A stretch of DNA of 64,000 bases from Cognaticolwellia mytili (GTDB taxonomy: Bacteria > Pseudomonadota > Gammaproteobacteria > Enterobacterales > Alteromonadaceae). Where the stretch lies: positions 248,001-312,000 of the forward strand of contig NZ_NBOF01000005.1 of NCBI RefSeq assembly GCF_002104475.1, written 5' to 3'. Below the pieces are notes generated by a model, which saw only the letters and a program-made list of their open reading frames with translations, did not search any database and was not told the DNA's origin. Both the position numbers and the translations under genes were made by a program. Of the stretch, positions 8,619-18,508 are shown piece after piece (within the stretch, counting starts at the first letter, position 1; each line of letters opens with the position of its first letter).

Positions 8619-10283
8619 TTACGTACTCTCCATCATTTTATCATTGGCAGTATTCGGCGGTACTAGCGGCCAAACATTATCTTGGGCATTTATTTTTACT
8701 TGCAACAAATACGGGCCATCATGGTTCATCATATCTTCAATGGCATCGCTCACTTCCGATTTTTTTGAGATCAACTTTGCTTTAATATCAAATGCATTCG
8801 CTAGCATAACAAAATCAGGATTATCGGCTAAATCAGTTTCACTTAATCGGCCATTAAAGAATAAATCTTGCCATTGTCGCACCATGCCTAATTTAGCATT
8901 ATCAATAAGAACAATTTTAACCGGCAACTGAAAACGCTTGATCGTGGAAAGCTCTTGCACATTCATCATAAATGAACCATCACCCGATACAGCAACTATA
9001 CAATCGGTTGGTCGACTAACTTGAGCACCAACCGCCGCAGGTACGCCAAAGCCCATAGTCCCCATACCGCCACTGGTTAAAAAGTTACTTGGATCATCAA
9101 ATAACATATGCTGTGCAGCCCACATTTGGTGTTGACCAACATCAGTAGTTACACAGGTATTTTTCGGCATTTTATCGCTAACTTCTTTCAGCACTGCAGG
9201 AGCAAAAATCGACTCCCCAGGGTGGTTGTAATCCCAAGCAAAATCAACTTTCATCTGCTGACATTTATCTTGCCAAGTAGCAATTGATAACGGGATAGCT
9301 AAGGCAGGTAAATTCACTTTTAAATCACCTAGTATCGCTGCATCAGCTACTCTACGTTTATTAATTTCAGCGGTATCGATATCAAAATGAATCACTTTCG
9401 CATTCGGTGCAAATTCATTTAACTTGCCAGTAACTCGGTCATCAAAACGCGCGCCGACTGCAATCAATAAATCACACTGTTGAACCGCCAAATTTGCCGC
9501 TTTAGTACCATGCATGCCTAACATGCCTAAATAGTTTTCATCTTCTGGGTCAATAGCACCTAAACCTTTCAACGTTGAAACGCTCGGCACACCCGTTATG
9601 CTAGCGAACTCTCTTAATTCATCAACAGCATTGGCCATACCCACACCACCACCAACGTATAACACTGGTTGTTTTGCTTGATTCAATAATGCAATCGCAC
9701 TTCCAACATTGGCTGGTGGCAATTTAACTTTATTTTTCAAACTCACTAATTTATCTAAGCAACCGTTAACTTCTGCTAGTTGAATATCCTTTGGAATATC
9801 AACTAATACCGGTCCTTGTCGACCTTCTAATGCAATAGCAAAAGCTTGGTGCAATACTTTCGCTAAATCGTTAATGTCAGTCACTTGGAAAGAATGTTTA
9901 GTACATGCCAACGACAAACCGAAAATATCTATCTCTTGGAAAGCATCAGAGCCCATCGCTGAGGTCGCCACTTGTCCGGTTATCGCAACAACAGGAATTG
10001 AGTCAGCAAGTGCGTCAGCCAAGCCAGTAATTAAATTGGTTGCTCCGGGGCCTGAGGTGGCAAAACAAACGCCAACCTTGCCAGAGGCTCTAGCATAACC
10101 AACAGCAGAAAAAGCTGCCCCTTGCTCATGTCGACACAAAAAATGCTCAACGTTACTATCATACAAAGCGTCATAAATTGGCATAATGGCGCCGCCTGGG
10201 TAACCAAAAACATGCTCAACGCCATGCTGTTCCAAGACATTAAATAGTAAGCTTCCGCCAGTTAATTTTTTTTCTGTCGCCAT
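8619..10283 (-). CDS. ilvG: Acetolactate synthase II large (catalytic) subunit
   Basis: Thiamine diphosphate enzyme that condenses pyruvate with pyruvate or 2-oxobutanoate, the first step shared by valine and isoleucine synthesis. 554 residues and intact (the gene is frameshifted in E. coli K-12). The N-terminal domain contains [17 protein letters not shown] and the catalytic-glutamate segment [17 protein letters not shown]. The central FAD-binding domain has LYVGGGVGM. The C-terminal domain has the ThDP/Mg motif [12 protein letters not shown] with [13 protein letters not shown]. It is the first structural gene of the operon, about 200 bases downstream of the ilvL attenuator. Confidence 0.97.
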   Translation of the reverse strand: MATEKKLTGGSLLFNVLEQHGVEHVFGYPGGAIMPIYDALYDSNVEHFLCRHEQGAAFSAVGYARASGKVGVCFATSGPGATNLITGLADALADSIPVVAITGQVATSAMGSDAFQEIDIFGLSLACTKHSFQVTDINDLAKVLHQAFAIALEGRQGPVLVDIPKDIQLAEVNGCLDKLVSLKNKVKLPPANVGSAIALLNQAKQPVLYVGGGVGMANAVDELREFASITGVPSVSTLKGLGAIDPEDENYLGMLGMHGTKAANLAVQQCDLLIAVGARFDDRVTGKLNEFAPNAKVIHFDIDTAEINKRRVADAAILGDLKVNLPALAIPLSIATWQDKCQQMKVDFAWDYNHPGESIFAPAVLKEVSDKMPKNTCVTTDVGQHQMWAAQHMLFDDPSNFLTSGGMGTMGFGVPAAVGAQVSRPTDCIVAVSGDGSFMMNVQELSTIKRFQLPVKIVLIDNAKLGMVRQWQDLFFNGRLSETDLADNPDFVMLANAFDIKAKLISKKSEVSDAIEDMMNHDGPYLLQVKINAQDNVWPLVPPNTANDKMMEST

Positions 10284-10423
10284 GTTTGTTTCAACTTTCC
10301 AATTACTTTTTTATTCAAAAACCATTCATTTTTAGAAAGCAGCTGCAATAAATTATAATTTGTCAGCTTTCTTGCCAAAGTAAATGATGCCAAAGCGCTT
10401 TACGCAATTTATTTATCTCTGAA

Positions 10424-10464
10424 ACGACAAACCCCCCGGTCTTTTCAGAGCGAGGGGTTTGTTA
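10424..10464 (-). terminator. ilv attenuator terminator hairpin
   Basis: On the minus strand ACAAACCCCTCG pairs with CGGGGGGTTTGT (12 bp with one G-T wobble) around a loop of about 11 bases, between ilvL and ilvG. The following T-rich stretch is weak (CGTTTC). The 5' arm can instead pair with the end of the leader-peptide coding sequence (10488-10500), which is the expected antiterminator arrangement. Confidence 0.75.
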
Positions 10465-10480
10465 TTTTAAAAGTTTTTCT

Positions 10481-10561
10481 TTAGCTCAACAAACAACCCC
10501 GCGATGATTTAATAATCACCACGACGAGAATGTTAATAATCACTGAGCTATTTTTTTGCAT
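10481..10561 (-). CDS. ilvL: ilv operon leader peptide
   Basis: A 26-codon ORF (ATG at 10561, TAA at 10481) lies 17 bases before the attenuator hairpin. Its middle, SVIINILVVVIIK, has ten Ile, Val or Leu codons out of thirteen. This is the signature of the ilvGMEDA leader peptide, whose translation senses charged tRNA for Ile, Val and Leu. If ribosomes stall in the run, GGGGTTGTTTGTT (minus strand, 10500-10488) is free to pair with AACAAACCCC of the terminator. If they reach the stop codon they cover that arm and the terminator forms. Sequence differs from E. coli IlvL but position and codon content match. Confidence 0.85.
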   Translation of the reverse strand: MQKNSSVIINILVVVIIKSSRGCLLS

Positions 10562-10622
10562 TTTTATATACTTTTTATGTAAATTTATTAAAAATAGATT
10601 TGCTGTTTTCAGCCTATTTAAA

Positions 10623-10652
10623 TTAGTACCATAGCTCTAATCCTTAACGCAA
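10623..10652 (-). promoter_or_regulatory. Possible promoter of the ilv operon
   Basis: Minus-strand TTGCGT (10652-10647) and TACTAA (10628-10623) are 18 bases apart and lie about 65 bases upstream of ilvL. Five of six bases match the -35 consensus only loosely, so this is tentative. The rest of the 10562-10801 gap is AT-rich and should also hold the comM promoter; I see no other gene there. Confidence 0.3.
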
Positions 10653-10801
10653 GCATTTTTGTTATAGTTTTTTTTAGTCACTTTATTTTATTAGTTATAA
10701 CCACTTCAGTTTTACCAAATATTAAATAACTTGTTTTTCGCACAAACACCATTCTTTGACTACAATTCCCTGATAACTTGGCACACTTAAAATGGATTTT
10801 T

Positions 10802-12325
10802 ATGGCCTTAGCTTGTGTTTATAGTCGAGCCCGAATAGGACTCGAATCACCGTTAGTCACTGTCGAAGTGCACTTAGCAAACGGCTTACCGGCGTTCAAC
10901 ATCGTGGGTTTACCAGAAACATCGGTACGAGAAGCAAAAGATCGCGTACGTAGCGCCATCATCAACTGTGGCTATGAATTTCCCGCCAAGCGCATCACCG
11001 TTAATTTAGCGCCAGCTGACTTACCCAAGGAAGGCGGACGCTTTGATCTCCCCATTGCAATTGGCATTTTAGCCGCAGCATCACAACTGCCCGATACCGA
11101 CTTGCAACAATACGAATTTGCTGGCGAGCTCGCATTATCAGGTGAATTAAGGCCAATCATAGGTGAAATTCCCATGGCAATGGCGTGTAAACAAAGTGAC
11201 CGAACGCTTGTGATCCCCAGTGAAAATGCCGAGCAAGCAAGTTGGGTGAAACAAACAAAAATACTGAGCTTGTCGCATTTGACTCAACTATTTCCACACT
11301 TTCTCAAGCAGCAAACCTTACCTTTTGTTGAAACAACATTGAGCCATAACCCAACGATAAATTGCCAGTATGATATCGCCGATGTTGTCGGTCAGCCCTT
11401 GGCTAAACGCGCATTGGAAATTGCCGCAAGCGGTGGTCACAATTTGCTGTTCATTGGTCCTCCAGGTACAGGAAAAACGATGTTAGCCAGTCGCTTACCG
11501 GGAATTTTACCGCCAATGACTGAACAAGAAGCCCTTGATAGCGCAGCCATTCAATCTATCTGCCACAAAAGTGTTAACCCTGATTCTTGGCTAACACGGC
11601 CTTTTCGAGCACCACACCACACAGCGTCATCTGCCGCTTTGGTTGGCGGCGGCAGTCACCCGCAACCCGGTGAAATTTCACTCGCCCACAATGGGGTATT
11701 ATTTCTTGATGAGCTACCTGAATTTGAGCGCAAAGTGCTTGATGTCTTACGAGAACCAATGGAATCTGGAGAAGTCACCATTTCACGAGCCTTAGTGAAG
11801 CAAACTTTTCCGGCTCAATTTCAATTGGTTGCTGCGATGAATCCTAGTCCAACAGGTTTTTACAATGATAAACGTAGCACGCCTGAACAGGTACTTCGCT
11901 ATTTGAATCGGCTTTCAGGCCCCTTTCTCGACCGTATCGATATACAAATTGAAGTCACTCGATTACCGAAAGGCATGTGGGCCAATAGCACTGAAAAAGG
12001 TGAGTCTAGCTATGTCATCCAACAACGAGTTCATCAATGCCATCAGCGACAAATGCAGCGACAAAACAAAGCTAATGCCCAGCTTAGCAGTGCTGAGTTA
12101 CGGATAGTTTGTCAACTTGACGCTGAAGATAATGAGTTTTTAGAGCTTGCTATTGAAAAGTTGAATTTATCAACTCGAGCACACCATAAAATTTTAAAAA
12201 TTGCCCGTACTCTAGCCGACATGGAAGCGTTAGAAAACATTGAACGTAAACACCTTATCGAAGCGTTGTCTTACCGTGCCATGGACAGAATACTGCGCCA
12301 TTTAACTGATGCCATTACGCTTTAA
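10802..12325 (+). CDS. comM: Mg chelatase-like AAA+ helicase ComM (YifB)
   Basis: Hexameric AAA+ helicase that promotes branch migration during natural transformation in Vibrio and Acinetobacter. 507 residues (E. coli 506). It has an N-terminal Lon-like ChlI domain (SRARIGLESPLVTVEVHLAN, GLPETSVREAKDRVRSAI, LAPADLPKEGGRFDLPIAIG), Walker A GPPGTGKTMLASRLPG at about 220, FRAPHHTASSAALVGGG, Walker B GVLFLDELPEF and arginine-finger region LDRIDIQIEV. The start was moved from the upstream in-frame ATG (10778) to 10802 (MALACVYSRA) by comparison with family N-termini. It is divergent from ilvL, and comM next to ilv genes is common in gammaproteobacteria. Confidence 0.95.
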   Translation: MALACVYSRARIGLESPLVTVEVHLANGLPAFNIVGLPETSVREAKDRVRSAIINCGYEFPAKRITVNLAPADLPKEGGRFDLPIAIGILAAASQLPDTDLQQYEFAGELALSGELRPIIGEIPMAMACKQSDRTLVIPSENAEQASWVKQTKILSLSHLTQLFPHFLKQQTLPFVETTLSHNPTINCQYDIADVVGQPLAKRALEIAASGGHNLLFIGPPGTGKTMLASRLPGILPPMTEQEALDSAAIQSICHKSVNPDSWLTRPFRAPHHTASSAALVGGGSHPQPGEISLAHNGVLFLDELPEFERKVLDVLREPMESGEVTISRALVKQTFPAQFQLVAAMNPSPTGFYNDKRSTPEQVLRYLNRLSGPFLDRIDIQIEVTRLPKGMWANSTEKGESSYVIQQRVHQCHQRQMQRQNKANAQLSSAELRIVCQLDAEDNEFLELAIEKLNLSTRAHHKILKIARTLADMEALENIERKHLIEALSYRAMDRILRHLTDAITL

Positions 12326-12349
12326 CACACGTAAGCCACTTCCGTTTAT

Positions 12350-13225
12350 CTATTGAATAGCATCAAAAAAAGCCTTTATCACTGGCTGATCTTTACTTTG
12401 ATTCAAGCAACAAACACCAAGATCAAAGGGTTCAATTGCCCCCACGTTTTCTAGGTACTGCACGCGGTCTTTCACTGGGCTGTTTTCTACCACAACGCGC
12501 GGCACAATACCGACACCACAACCTAAAGCCACCATACTGACAAGGGCTTCATGGCCAGAAACTGTTGCATAAATATTGGCTTTACCTTGCTGTTTTTTAC
12601 GAAACCAATATTCAAAACGTTTACGTGCCGCGCCATGCTCAGGCAAAATAATCGGTACATCAGACCAAATAAAATCACTTTGAATTTGCTGTTGGACTTG
12701 GCAAACCATGGTCGGTGCAATCACCGACAATGGAATTTCAGCCAAATGGTGAAAGGTGAAAATTCGCGATAATTGCTCAGGTCTGGCAGCAATGGCAAAA
12801 TCAACCGCTTGTTTTTCGACTTGCTCTAAGGCGTCCGCAGCATCACCGGTGGTAAGCATTATTTCTACTAATGGGTGTTGCTGTCGAAAGCGTTCAAGCA
12901 GCGGTGGCAAATGGCTGTAAGCCGCGGTAACAGAACAGTAAATATGTAATTTACCTTGTAGCTCTGCCTGCTTTTGATTTAGCGACAATTGCAACATTTG
13001 CCACTGTTCAAGCTGTTGCTCAGCAAATTGACGGAATTGTTTACCCGCTTCGCTAAGTACCACAGTACGGTTATCTCGATGCAGCAAAGAGCTGCCAAGT
13101 TCCAATTCCAAGCGTTGAATAGCACGACTTAGCGTTGATGGGCTAACATGATGCAATTCGGCAGTTTTACCAAAATGAAGTGATTTTGCCAAATCAACAA
13201 ACATGCGTAATGACTTAAATTCCAT
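12350..13225 (-). CDS. ilvY: LysR-type regulator IlvY
   Basis: Activator of ilvC that uses acetolactate or acetohydroxybutyrate as co-inducers in E. coli. 291 residues: N-terminal winged HTH (MEFKSLRMFVDLAKSLHFGKTAELHHVSPSTLSRAIQRLE) and a C-terminal periplasmic-binding-like effector domain starting near residue 90. The start at 13225 is used instead of the open 13249 because MEFKSLRMF is the family N-terminus and AAGG sits upstream at good spacing. It is divergent from ilvC across a 190-base gap carrying the expected operator. Confidence 0.95.
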   Translation of the reverse strand: MEFKSLRMFVDLAKSLHFGKTAELHHVSPSTLSRAIQRLELELGSSLLHRDNRTVVLSEAGKQFRQFAEQQLEQWQMLQLSLNQKQAELQGKLHIYCSVTAAYSHLPPLLERFRQQHPLVEIMLTTGDAADALEQVEKQAVDFAIAARPEQLSRIFTFHHLAEIPLSVIAPTMVCQVQQQIQSDFIWSDVPIILPEHGAARKRFEYWFRKKQQGKANIYATVSGHEALVSMVALGCGVGIVPRVVVENSPVKDRVQYLENVGAIEPFDLGVCCLNQSKDQPVIKAFFDAIQ

Positions 13226-13270
13226 ACTCGACCTTAAATTGACTAACAACGCTTATTTTGCAGTAGTTGC

Positions 13271-13310
13271 CAATACAGTATTGCGTTTTTCGCAACACTG
13301 CAATGCAAAT
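13271..13310. promoter_or_regulatory. Probable IlvY operator in the ilvY-ilvC gap
   Basis: The gap contains the inverted repeat TTGCGTTTTTCGCAA (13281-13295), flanked by further TTGC/GCAA half sites (TTGCCAA at 13267-13273, TGCAATGCAA at 13299-13308). LysR family regulators bind such interrupted dyads, and E. coli IlvY sites also use TTGCAA-type arms. Assignment is from position and symmetry. Confidence 0.55.
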
Positions 13311-13416
13311 ATATCATTTTAAGCAACAATAAATTTGCGTTAGGATATTGCTCACATCATAAAATTGATAACTTTATTAAGATTCCTTGGTCTATAGCCA
13401 AGTACAGGAGAGCAAG

Positions 13417-14901
13417 ATGGCTAACTATTTCAATACTTTAAGTTTGCGTGAGAAATTATCACAATTAGGCAAATGTCGCTTTATGCAACGTGAAGAATTC
13501 AGCGACGGTTGTAATTTTATTAAAGATTGGAATATTGTCATCGTTGGTTGTGGTGCTCAGGGCCTGAACCAAGGCTTGAATATGCGTGATTCTGGCTTGA
13601 ATATTTCTTATGCTTTACGTGACGCTGCCATTGCAGAAAAGCGTCAGTCTTATCAATGGGCTAGCGAGAATGGTTTTACGGTTGGTAGTTACCAAGAATT
13701 AATTCCACAAGCTGATTTAGTACTTAATTTAACGCCTGATAAACAGCATACATCTGCCGTTAGCGCAGTTATGCCGTTAATGAAGCAAGGTGCGACACTT
13801 TCATATTCACACGGTTTTAATATTGTTGAAGAAGGCATGCAAGTGCGTCCAGATATTACCGTAGTAATGGTTGCTCCTAAATGTCCGGGTACTGAAGTAC
13901 GTGAAGAATACAAACGTGGTTTTGGTGTGCCAACGTTAATTGCTGTACATCCTGAAAATGATCCTCAAGGTAACGGTTTAGCCATTGCTAAAGCATATGC
14001 TTCTGCTACTGGTGGTGATCGTGCTGGCGTTCTTGAATCATCATTCATTGCCGAAGTTAAATCTGACTTAATGGGCGAACAAACCATTCTATGTGGCATG
14101 CTACAAACGGCTGCCGTATTAGGACACAAGCAATTAATTGCCCAAGGTATGGATGCTACTTACGCTCGTAAATTACTGCAGTATGGTATTGAAACCACTA
14201 CTGAAGGTTTAAAGCATGGTGGTATTACCAACATGATGGATAGGCTTTCAAACCCGGCTAAAATTAAAGCTTTTGATATGTCTGAAGAGTTGAAAGTGAT
14301 TTTACGTCCGTTATTTGAAAAGCATATGGACGATATTATCGAAGGTCGCTTCTCTACAACTATGATGGAAGACTGGGCAAATGATGACGCTAACTTATTA
14401 AATTGGCGCGCAGAAACAGCGGAAACGTCATTTGAACTAGCTGCTGATTGCGACACAGAAATTACTGAACAAGAATATTATGACAAAGGCATTTTTGTGG
14501 TTGCCATGATCAAAGCCGGTGTAGAGTTAGCGTTTGAGTCTATGGTTGCAGCGGGTATTATTGAAGAGTCTGCATATTATGAGTCTCTGCATGAAACACC
14601 ATTAATTGCCAACTGTATTGCTCGTAACAAACTTTATGAAATGAACGTTGTAATTTCTGATACTGCTGAATATGGAAATTACTTATTTACTCATGCCGCA
14701 TTACCGTTATTAGCTGACTACGCAAGTAACTTAACCTTAGAGCAATTGGGTGAAGGGCTTTCTGCCTCTAACACTGGTGTTGATAACGTGCGTTTAATTG
14801 AAGTTAATGAAGCTATTCGTAGCCACCAAGTAGAAGTTGTTGGTAAAGAATTACGTGGTTACATGACAGATATGAAACGTATTGTTGAAGCGAATAGCTA
14901 A
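13417..14901 (+). CDS. ilvC: Ketol-acid reductoisomerase, class II (long form)
   Basis: NADPH- and Mg-dependent enzyme that isomerises and reduces acetolactate or acetohydroxybutyrate. 494 residues, the duplicated-domain class II form as in E. coli (491). The Rossmann motif [13 protein letters not shown], the [11 protein letters not shown] cofactor loop, [20 protein letters not shown], and two knotted helical domains beginning near residue 210 are visible. The frame opens at a TTG 10 codons upstream, but ATG at 13417 follows an AGGAG-type ribosome binding site and gives the family start [14 protein letters not shown]. It is monocistronic, with a strong terminator after it. Confidence 0.98.
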   Translation: MANYFNTLSLREKLSQLGKCRFMQREEFSDGCNFIKDWNIVIVGCGAQGLNQGLNMRDSGLNISYALRDAAIAEKRQSYQWASENGFTVGSYQELIPQADLVLNLTPDKQHTSAVSAVMPLMKQGATLSYSHGFNIVEEGMQVRPDITVVMVAPKCPGTEVREEYKRGFGVPTLIAVHPENDPQGNGLAIAKAYASATGGDRAGVLESSFIAEVKSDLMGEQTILCGMLQTAAVLGHKQLIAQGMDATYARKLLQYGIETTTEGLKHGGITNMMDRLSNPAKIKAFDMSEELKVILRPLFEKHMDDIIEGRFSTTMMEDWANDDANLLNWRAETAETSFELAADCDTEITEQEYYDKGIFVVAMIKAGVELAFESMVAAGIIEESAYYESLHETPLIANCIARNKLYEMNVVISDTAEYGNYLFTHAALPLLADYASNLTLEQLGEGLSASNTGVDNVRLIEVNEAIRSHQVEVVGKELRGYMTDMKRIVEANS

Positions 14902-14944
14902 ACTCTAGCACTAGCTTCGAGGCAATATAATTCAAACGATATTG

Positions 14945-14977
14945 ACGGCATTGGTTATTTAACCAATGTCGTTTTTT
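14945..14977 (+). terminator. Rho-independent terminator of ilvC
   Basis: ACGGCATTGGTT pairs with AACCAATGTCGT (12 bp, one G-T) around an ATTT loop and is followed by TTTTTT, about 45 bases past the ilvC stop. The rest of the 14902-15190 gap shows no gene. Confidence 0.9.
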
Positions 14978-15190
14978 GCATTATTACAGACAAACTTCGT
15001 ATCATTTACAAGTTAACAAGTAAATTAGTTAGATAAATGGCACTCCAACCAACGCAAGAACACCTAAATATAGTCTCTATAAACTGATGTTATGTTCGAA
15101 TAAGCAAATTAATTTAACTGTTCGACTATCAATAGCACTCAGTTAATGAAAAAATTCATCCAATTAAATCATCACTAGCGATAGTAAATA

Positions 15191-15586
15191 ATGAAACTTA
15201 ACAAAACCACACAAAAGCTCGATAACAACGTATGTAAAGCATTGACCATCGCTTGCGAAAACTCTTTGCATGAGGTTAAGGGCTTTTCTTGGTTAACGCA
15301 TCGCGCGAATTATACCAACTTCCCGGCGAGTTTAGTGGTGACCTGTGTATTTGAAACTGATGATGAAATTATCGCGATGAAAGAAGCATCGTTAGATGAA
15401 CAGTTACGTCAAACCATTCAAAAGCAACTATTGAAAGTCGGTGTTGTACTAAAGAATGTGCGTCAAAATATACATTTTGATAGTGAAGAATCATGCATGC
15501 GAGAGCATCAAGGACGTTGGCCAGACCGATTACAACTGAATAGCCCTAAACAAAAACCCACTAAAAGCCGTCATAAAATGCATTAG
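15191..15586 (+). CDS. Conserved hypothetical protein
   Basis: 131 residues, no signal peptide or membrane segment. The N-terminal half has mixed charge with KALTIACENSLHEVKGFSWLTHRANYTNFPASLVVTCVFETDD. A helical segment follows (ASLDEQLRQTIQKQLLKVG) and the tail is basic (KPTKSRHKMH). I recall similar proteins in Shewanella and Pseudoalteromonas, sometimes labelled Fis-family, but no Fis HTH can be seen here. Function unknown. It lies between ilvC and the convergent proBA operon, alone on its strand. Confidence 0.7.
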   Translation: MKLNKTTQKLDNNVCKALTIACENSLHEVKGFSWLTHRANYTNFPASLVVTCVFETDDEIIAMKEASLDEQLRQTIQKQLLKVGVVLKNVRQNIHFDSEESCMREHQGRWPDRLQLNSPKQKPTKSRHKMH

Positions 15587-15627
15587 TTGACACTATTACC
15601 ACTTCTTATGAAAGCCGCTTATTATAA

Positions 15628-15661
15628 GTCAGCGACGATACTACCTATTATCGTCACTGAC
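15628..15661. terminator. Convergent stem-loop between the hypothetical gene and proA
   Basis: GTCAG-C-GACGATA pairs with TATCGTC-A-CTGAC, interrupted by one C-A mismatch, with an 8-base loop. It sits between two converging genes and is followed by a short T-run (TTT) on the plus strand, so terminator activity in either direction is plausible but not strong. Confidence 0.5.
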
Positions 15662-15685
15662 TTTACCAATATGCAAAAATTAAGC

Positions 15686-16933
15686 TTAATCTCTAATTTG
15701 CCCATCGCCTAACACAACAAATTTTTCAGTGGTCAATGCCGTTAAGCCCATAGGTCCATAGGCATGTAGTTTGCTGGTAGAAATACCAATTTCAGAACCA
15801 AGACCAAGCTGACCACCATCAGAAAAACGTGAAGACGCATTAACCATCACCACCGACGAATTAATACTGCGAACAAAACGCTGACTGCGCGAAGTATCTT
15901 GCGTAACAATAACCTCGGTATGATCTGAACTATAGGCTTGAATATGCTCAATAGCCTGCGCAAAATTTGCTACAACTTTCACTGCAATTTCTTGTGCTAA
16001 GTATTCCGCTTGAAAGTCGGCTTCAGTAGCAATTTCTGCATTAGCAAAAGAGCTAATACTCTCACTACAAGCATGAACTTTAACCTGAGCAGGTAACAGT
16101 GCCGCAGCCATTTTTGGTAGCAGTTCATCAGCAATATCACCATGCACTAAAACTGTTTCTAACGCGTTACAGGCACTTGGTCGTTGAGTTTTTCCATTCA
16201 CTAATATATTTAGCGCTTTCTCAACATCAGCATATTTATCAATATATAAGTGGCAAACACCTTTAAAGTGTTGAATCACGGGGATTTGGCTGTGCTCAGT
16301 AACATAGCGTATCAAGCCTTCACCACCACGCGGGATCACTAAGTCAATAGTTTCCCGTTGTTTTAATAATAATTCAATAACGTCACGACTGGTATCAGGA
16401 ATGACAGTAATGCAATTTTTATCAATATTGGCTTGCTCTAATACCTGGTGTAAACATTTTGCTAAAGCAATATTACTATGAATAGCTTCAGAGCCACCGC
16501 GCAAGATCACGGCATTACCTGATTTTAAACATAACGCGGCCGATTCAGCGGTAACATTAGGACGTGCTTCATAAATCATCGCGATAACGCCCAATGGAAT
16601 ACGCATTTTTCCTACTTGTATGCCATTTGGCCTTAAAGTCATATTACTGATATGACCAATAGGGTCATCTAAGCGCACAATCTCTCGAATAGCGTCAGCA
16701 ATATCGTTAATAGCTTGCTCAGTGAGCAGTAACCTATCAAGCATCGCTGACGATAAGCCTTTGGCTCTACCAGCCTTAATATCTTTTGCGTTTTCAACAA
16801 TAATTGTCGCGCTACTGGCAACAATGGCATCAGCCATTTTCAATAATAAGTCATTTTTTTCAAGGCTAGTTAGCTGAGCAACGGTTAACGCAGCTTGTTT
16901 TGCCAACACCGCACTTTTTGCAATATCAAACAT
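15686..16933 (-). CDS. proA: Gamma-glutamyl phosphate reductase (glutamate-5-semialdehyde dehydrogenase)
   Basis: NADPH-dependent second enzyme of proline synthesis that reduces the ProB product. 415 residues from MFDIAKSAVLAKQAALT (E. coli 417). It has GVIAMIYEARPNVTAESAALCLKSGNAVILRGG, LVIPRGGEGLIRYV and the catalytic-cysteine segment RPSACNALETVLVH. The frame is open to 17041, inside proB, but ATG 16933 fits the family and leaves a 31-base gap after proB. It is co-transcribed with proB. Confidence 0.97.
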   Translation of the reverse strand: MFDIAKSAVLAKQAALTVAQLTSLEKNDLLLKMADAIVASSATIIVENAKDIKAGRAKGLSSAMLDRLLLTEQAINDIADAIREIVRLDDPIGHISNMTLRPNGIQVGKMRIPLGVIAMIYEARPNVTAESAALCLKSGNAVILRGGSEAIHSNIALAKCLHQVLEQANIDKNCITVIPDTSRDVIELLLKQRETIDLVIPRGGEGLIRYVTEHSQIPVIQHFKGVCHLYIDKYADVEKALNILVNGKTQRPSACNALETVLVHGDIADELLPKMAAALLPAQVKVHACSESISSFANAEIATEADFQAEYLAQEIAVKVVANFAQAIEHIQAYSSDHTEVIVTQDTSRSQRFVRSINSSVVMVNASSRFSDGGQLGLGSEIGISTSKLHAYGPMGLTALTTEKFVVLGDGQIRD

Positions 16934-16964
16934 TATTTTTACTCTACCTATTAATTTACTGTGG

Positions 16965-18062
16965 CTAGACAACGACCATATCGTCACGGTGAATAACGAC
17001 TTTACTTGGACAGCAGCCGAGTAAAGCAACAATGTCATCACTGTTTTTACCTTGAATACGTTTTAAGTCACGGTAACTGTATTGGCTGATACCTTTCGCA
17101 ATATGTTGACCATTATTGCCATCACAAATATCAATACAATCTCCAGCGTTAAAGGTACCAGTGACTTCAATAATGCCGGATGGCAATAAAGAAGCACCTT
17201 TATTCATCAACGCATTTACTGCGCCAGTATCTAATTGCACTTTACCGGTGCTTTTAAGCGTATGCTTGAGCCAGTGCTTACGCGCACGTGTTGCTCCTTG
17301 TTTGGCAATAAAGTGTGTGCCTGGGTTATTACCTTGCAAGATTTTTTCAAAAACATCACCACGGCTACCATTTAAAATATAGGTTTCAATGCCGTTTTCT
17401 ACCGCCTTTTCCGCCGCTTGAATTTTAGTTTTCATCCCGCCAGTAGCAATATGGTTATTGGTAGCCCCTGCCATAGCGTAAACGGACTCGTTTATTTCGC
17501 TAATTTCAGGTAGTAATTTTGCTTGCGGGTTTATGCGCGGGTCTTGGTCATAAACACCATCTACATCGCTTAATATAAATAAACTATCAGCTTCACTAAC
17601 TAAAGCAACCAAAGCGGCTAAGTTGTCATTGTCACCAACTTTTAGTTCATCAGTTGCGACGGTATCATTTTCATTAACAATGGGGATAACGCCATTAGCC
17701 AGTAATATTCTTAAGGTATTTTTGATACTGATGTAACGCTCTCGGTCTTTCAAGTCACCATGAGTAATCAATAATTGGCTGCATGGCACATCAAAAAAGC
17801 GCTGCCAATTTGCCATCATTTGCATTTGACCAACGGCTGCCATAGCCTGTTTTGTGGGTATTGAGGGATTAGGAGAACCGTGCGTAATTAAACTTCTGCC
17901 AGCAGCAACGCTACCAGATGAGACCAGAATTATTTCTTTACCTGCTTGTTGGCATTGTGTAATAAAGCGAGCGATTGCAAGTAAATACTTGCCACTACAT
18001 CCTTTGGCGTCTGGAGAAACCAAAGCACTGCCCACCTTAATAACTGCACGATTAAACTTCAT
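16965..18062 (-). CDS. proB: Glutamate 5-kinase
   Basis: First enzyme of proline synthesis; it phosphorylates glutamate and is normally feedback-inhibited by proline. 365 residues (E. coli 367). The amino acid kinase domain shows VIKVGSALVSP, LVSSGSVAAGR, PIVNENDTVATDELKVGDND and ATGGMKTKIQAAEKAVENG. A C-terminal PUA domain covers about residues 275-355 (GKVQLDTGAVNALMNKGASLLPSGI). An AGGAG-like site precedes ATG 18062. It is the first gene of proBA. Confidence 0.97.
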   Translation of the reverse strand: MKFNRAVIKVGSALVSPDAKGCSGKYLLAIARFITQCQQAGKEIILVSSGSVAAGRSLITHGSPNPSIPTKQAMAAVGQMQMMANWQRFFDVPCSQLLITHGDLKDRERYISIKNTLRILLANGVIPIVNENDTVATDELKVGDNDNLAALVALVSEADSLFILSDVDGVYDQDPRINPQAKLLPEISEINESVYAMAGATNNHIATGGMKTKIQAAEKAVENGIETYILNGSRGDVFEKILQGNNPGTHFIAKQGATRARKHWLKHTLKSTGKVQLDTGAVNALMNKGASLLPSGIIEVTGTFNAGDCIDICDGNNGQHIAKGISQYSYRDLKRIQGKNSDDIVALLGCCPSKVVIHRDDMVVV

Positions 18063-18508
18063 TACAACTCCTTTATTTGGTGTTCATTAAGCTTGCCTTG
18101 AATGATGGTTAATTTGCAATCAACTTTTGCATTTAATCTAGACTTGTTTGCTATTTTCTACTGCTTAATGGAATTAGTACGCTTAAGTAATGATTTTACT
18201 ATCCTAATATGGTCAATTATTTGATAATTATCGCTAGCAATAAATTAATGTTGCGTTTTTATCCAATTTATTTTCACCTTGCAAAGGTAAACAATAACTG
18301 AATTTCGACGAAGAAAAGCTAAAAATTGTATAGTTTAAATGCCACTTTCATGACTTTCGTCGGAATTTCCTATGCCACTGCAAATAATTGGCTAACGTTT
18401 ATTTTATTAGCCGACTACTAATTTTTAACGATTTTTACTGAAAAAAAGCGTAAAACCCATTAAGATTATAACCAGTAATTATGCTCTCAATTATTTGGTT
18501 TTTGTTTT
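18063..18508. other. 446-base AT-rich divergent intergenic region
   Basis: It separates proBA from the divergent acyltransferase gene. I find no ORF with coding character, only a 23-codon frame at about 18350. It holds an inverted repeat (AATTTCGACGAAG at 18301-18313 against TTTCGTCGGAATT at 18355-18367) and should contain both promoters, but no -10/-35 pair stands out. Confidence 0.5.

Noticed and set aside
9874-10098. Plus-strand 74-codon ORF inside ilvG
   Set aside because: Antisense shadow of the conserved ThDP enzyme.
16934-17041. N-terminal extension of proA
   Set aside because: It overlaps the end of proB and adds 36 residues absent from the family.
18350-18421. 23-codon ORF in the proB-acyltransferase gap
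   Set aside because: No ribosome binding site and no coding character; likely chance.
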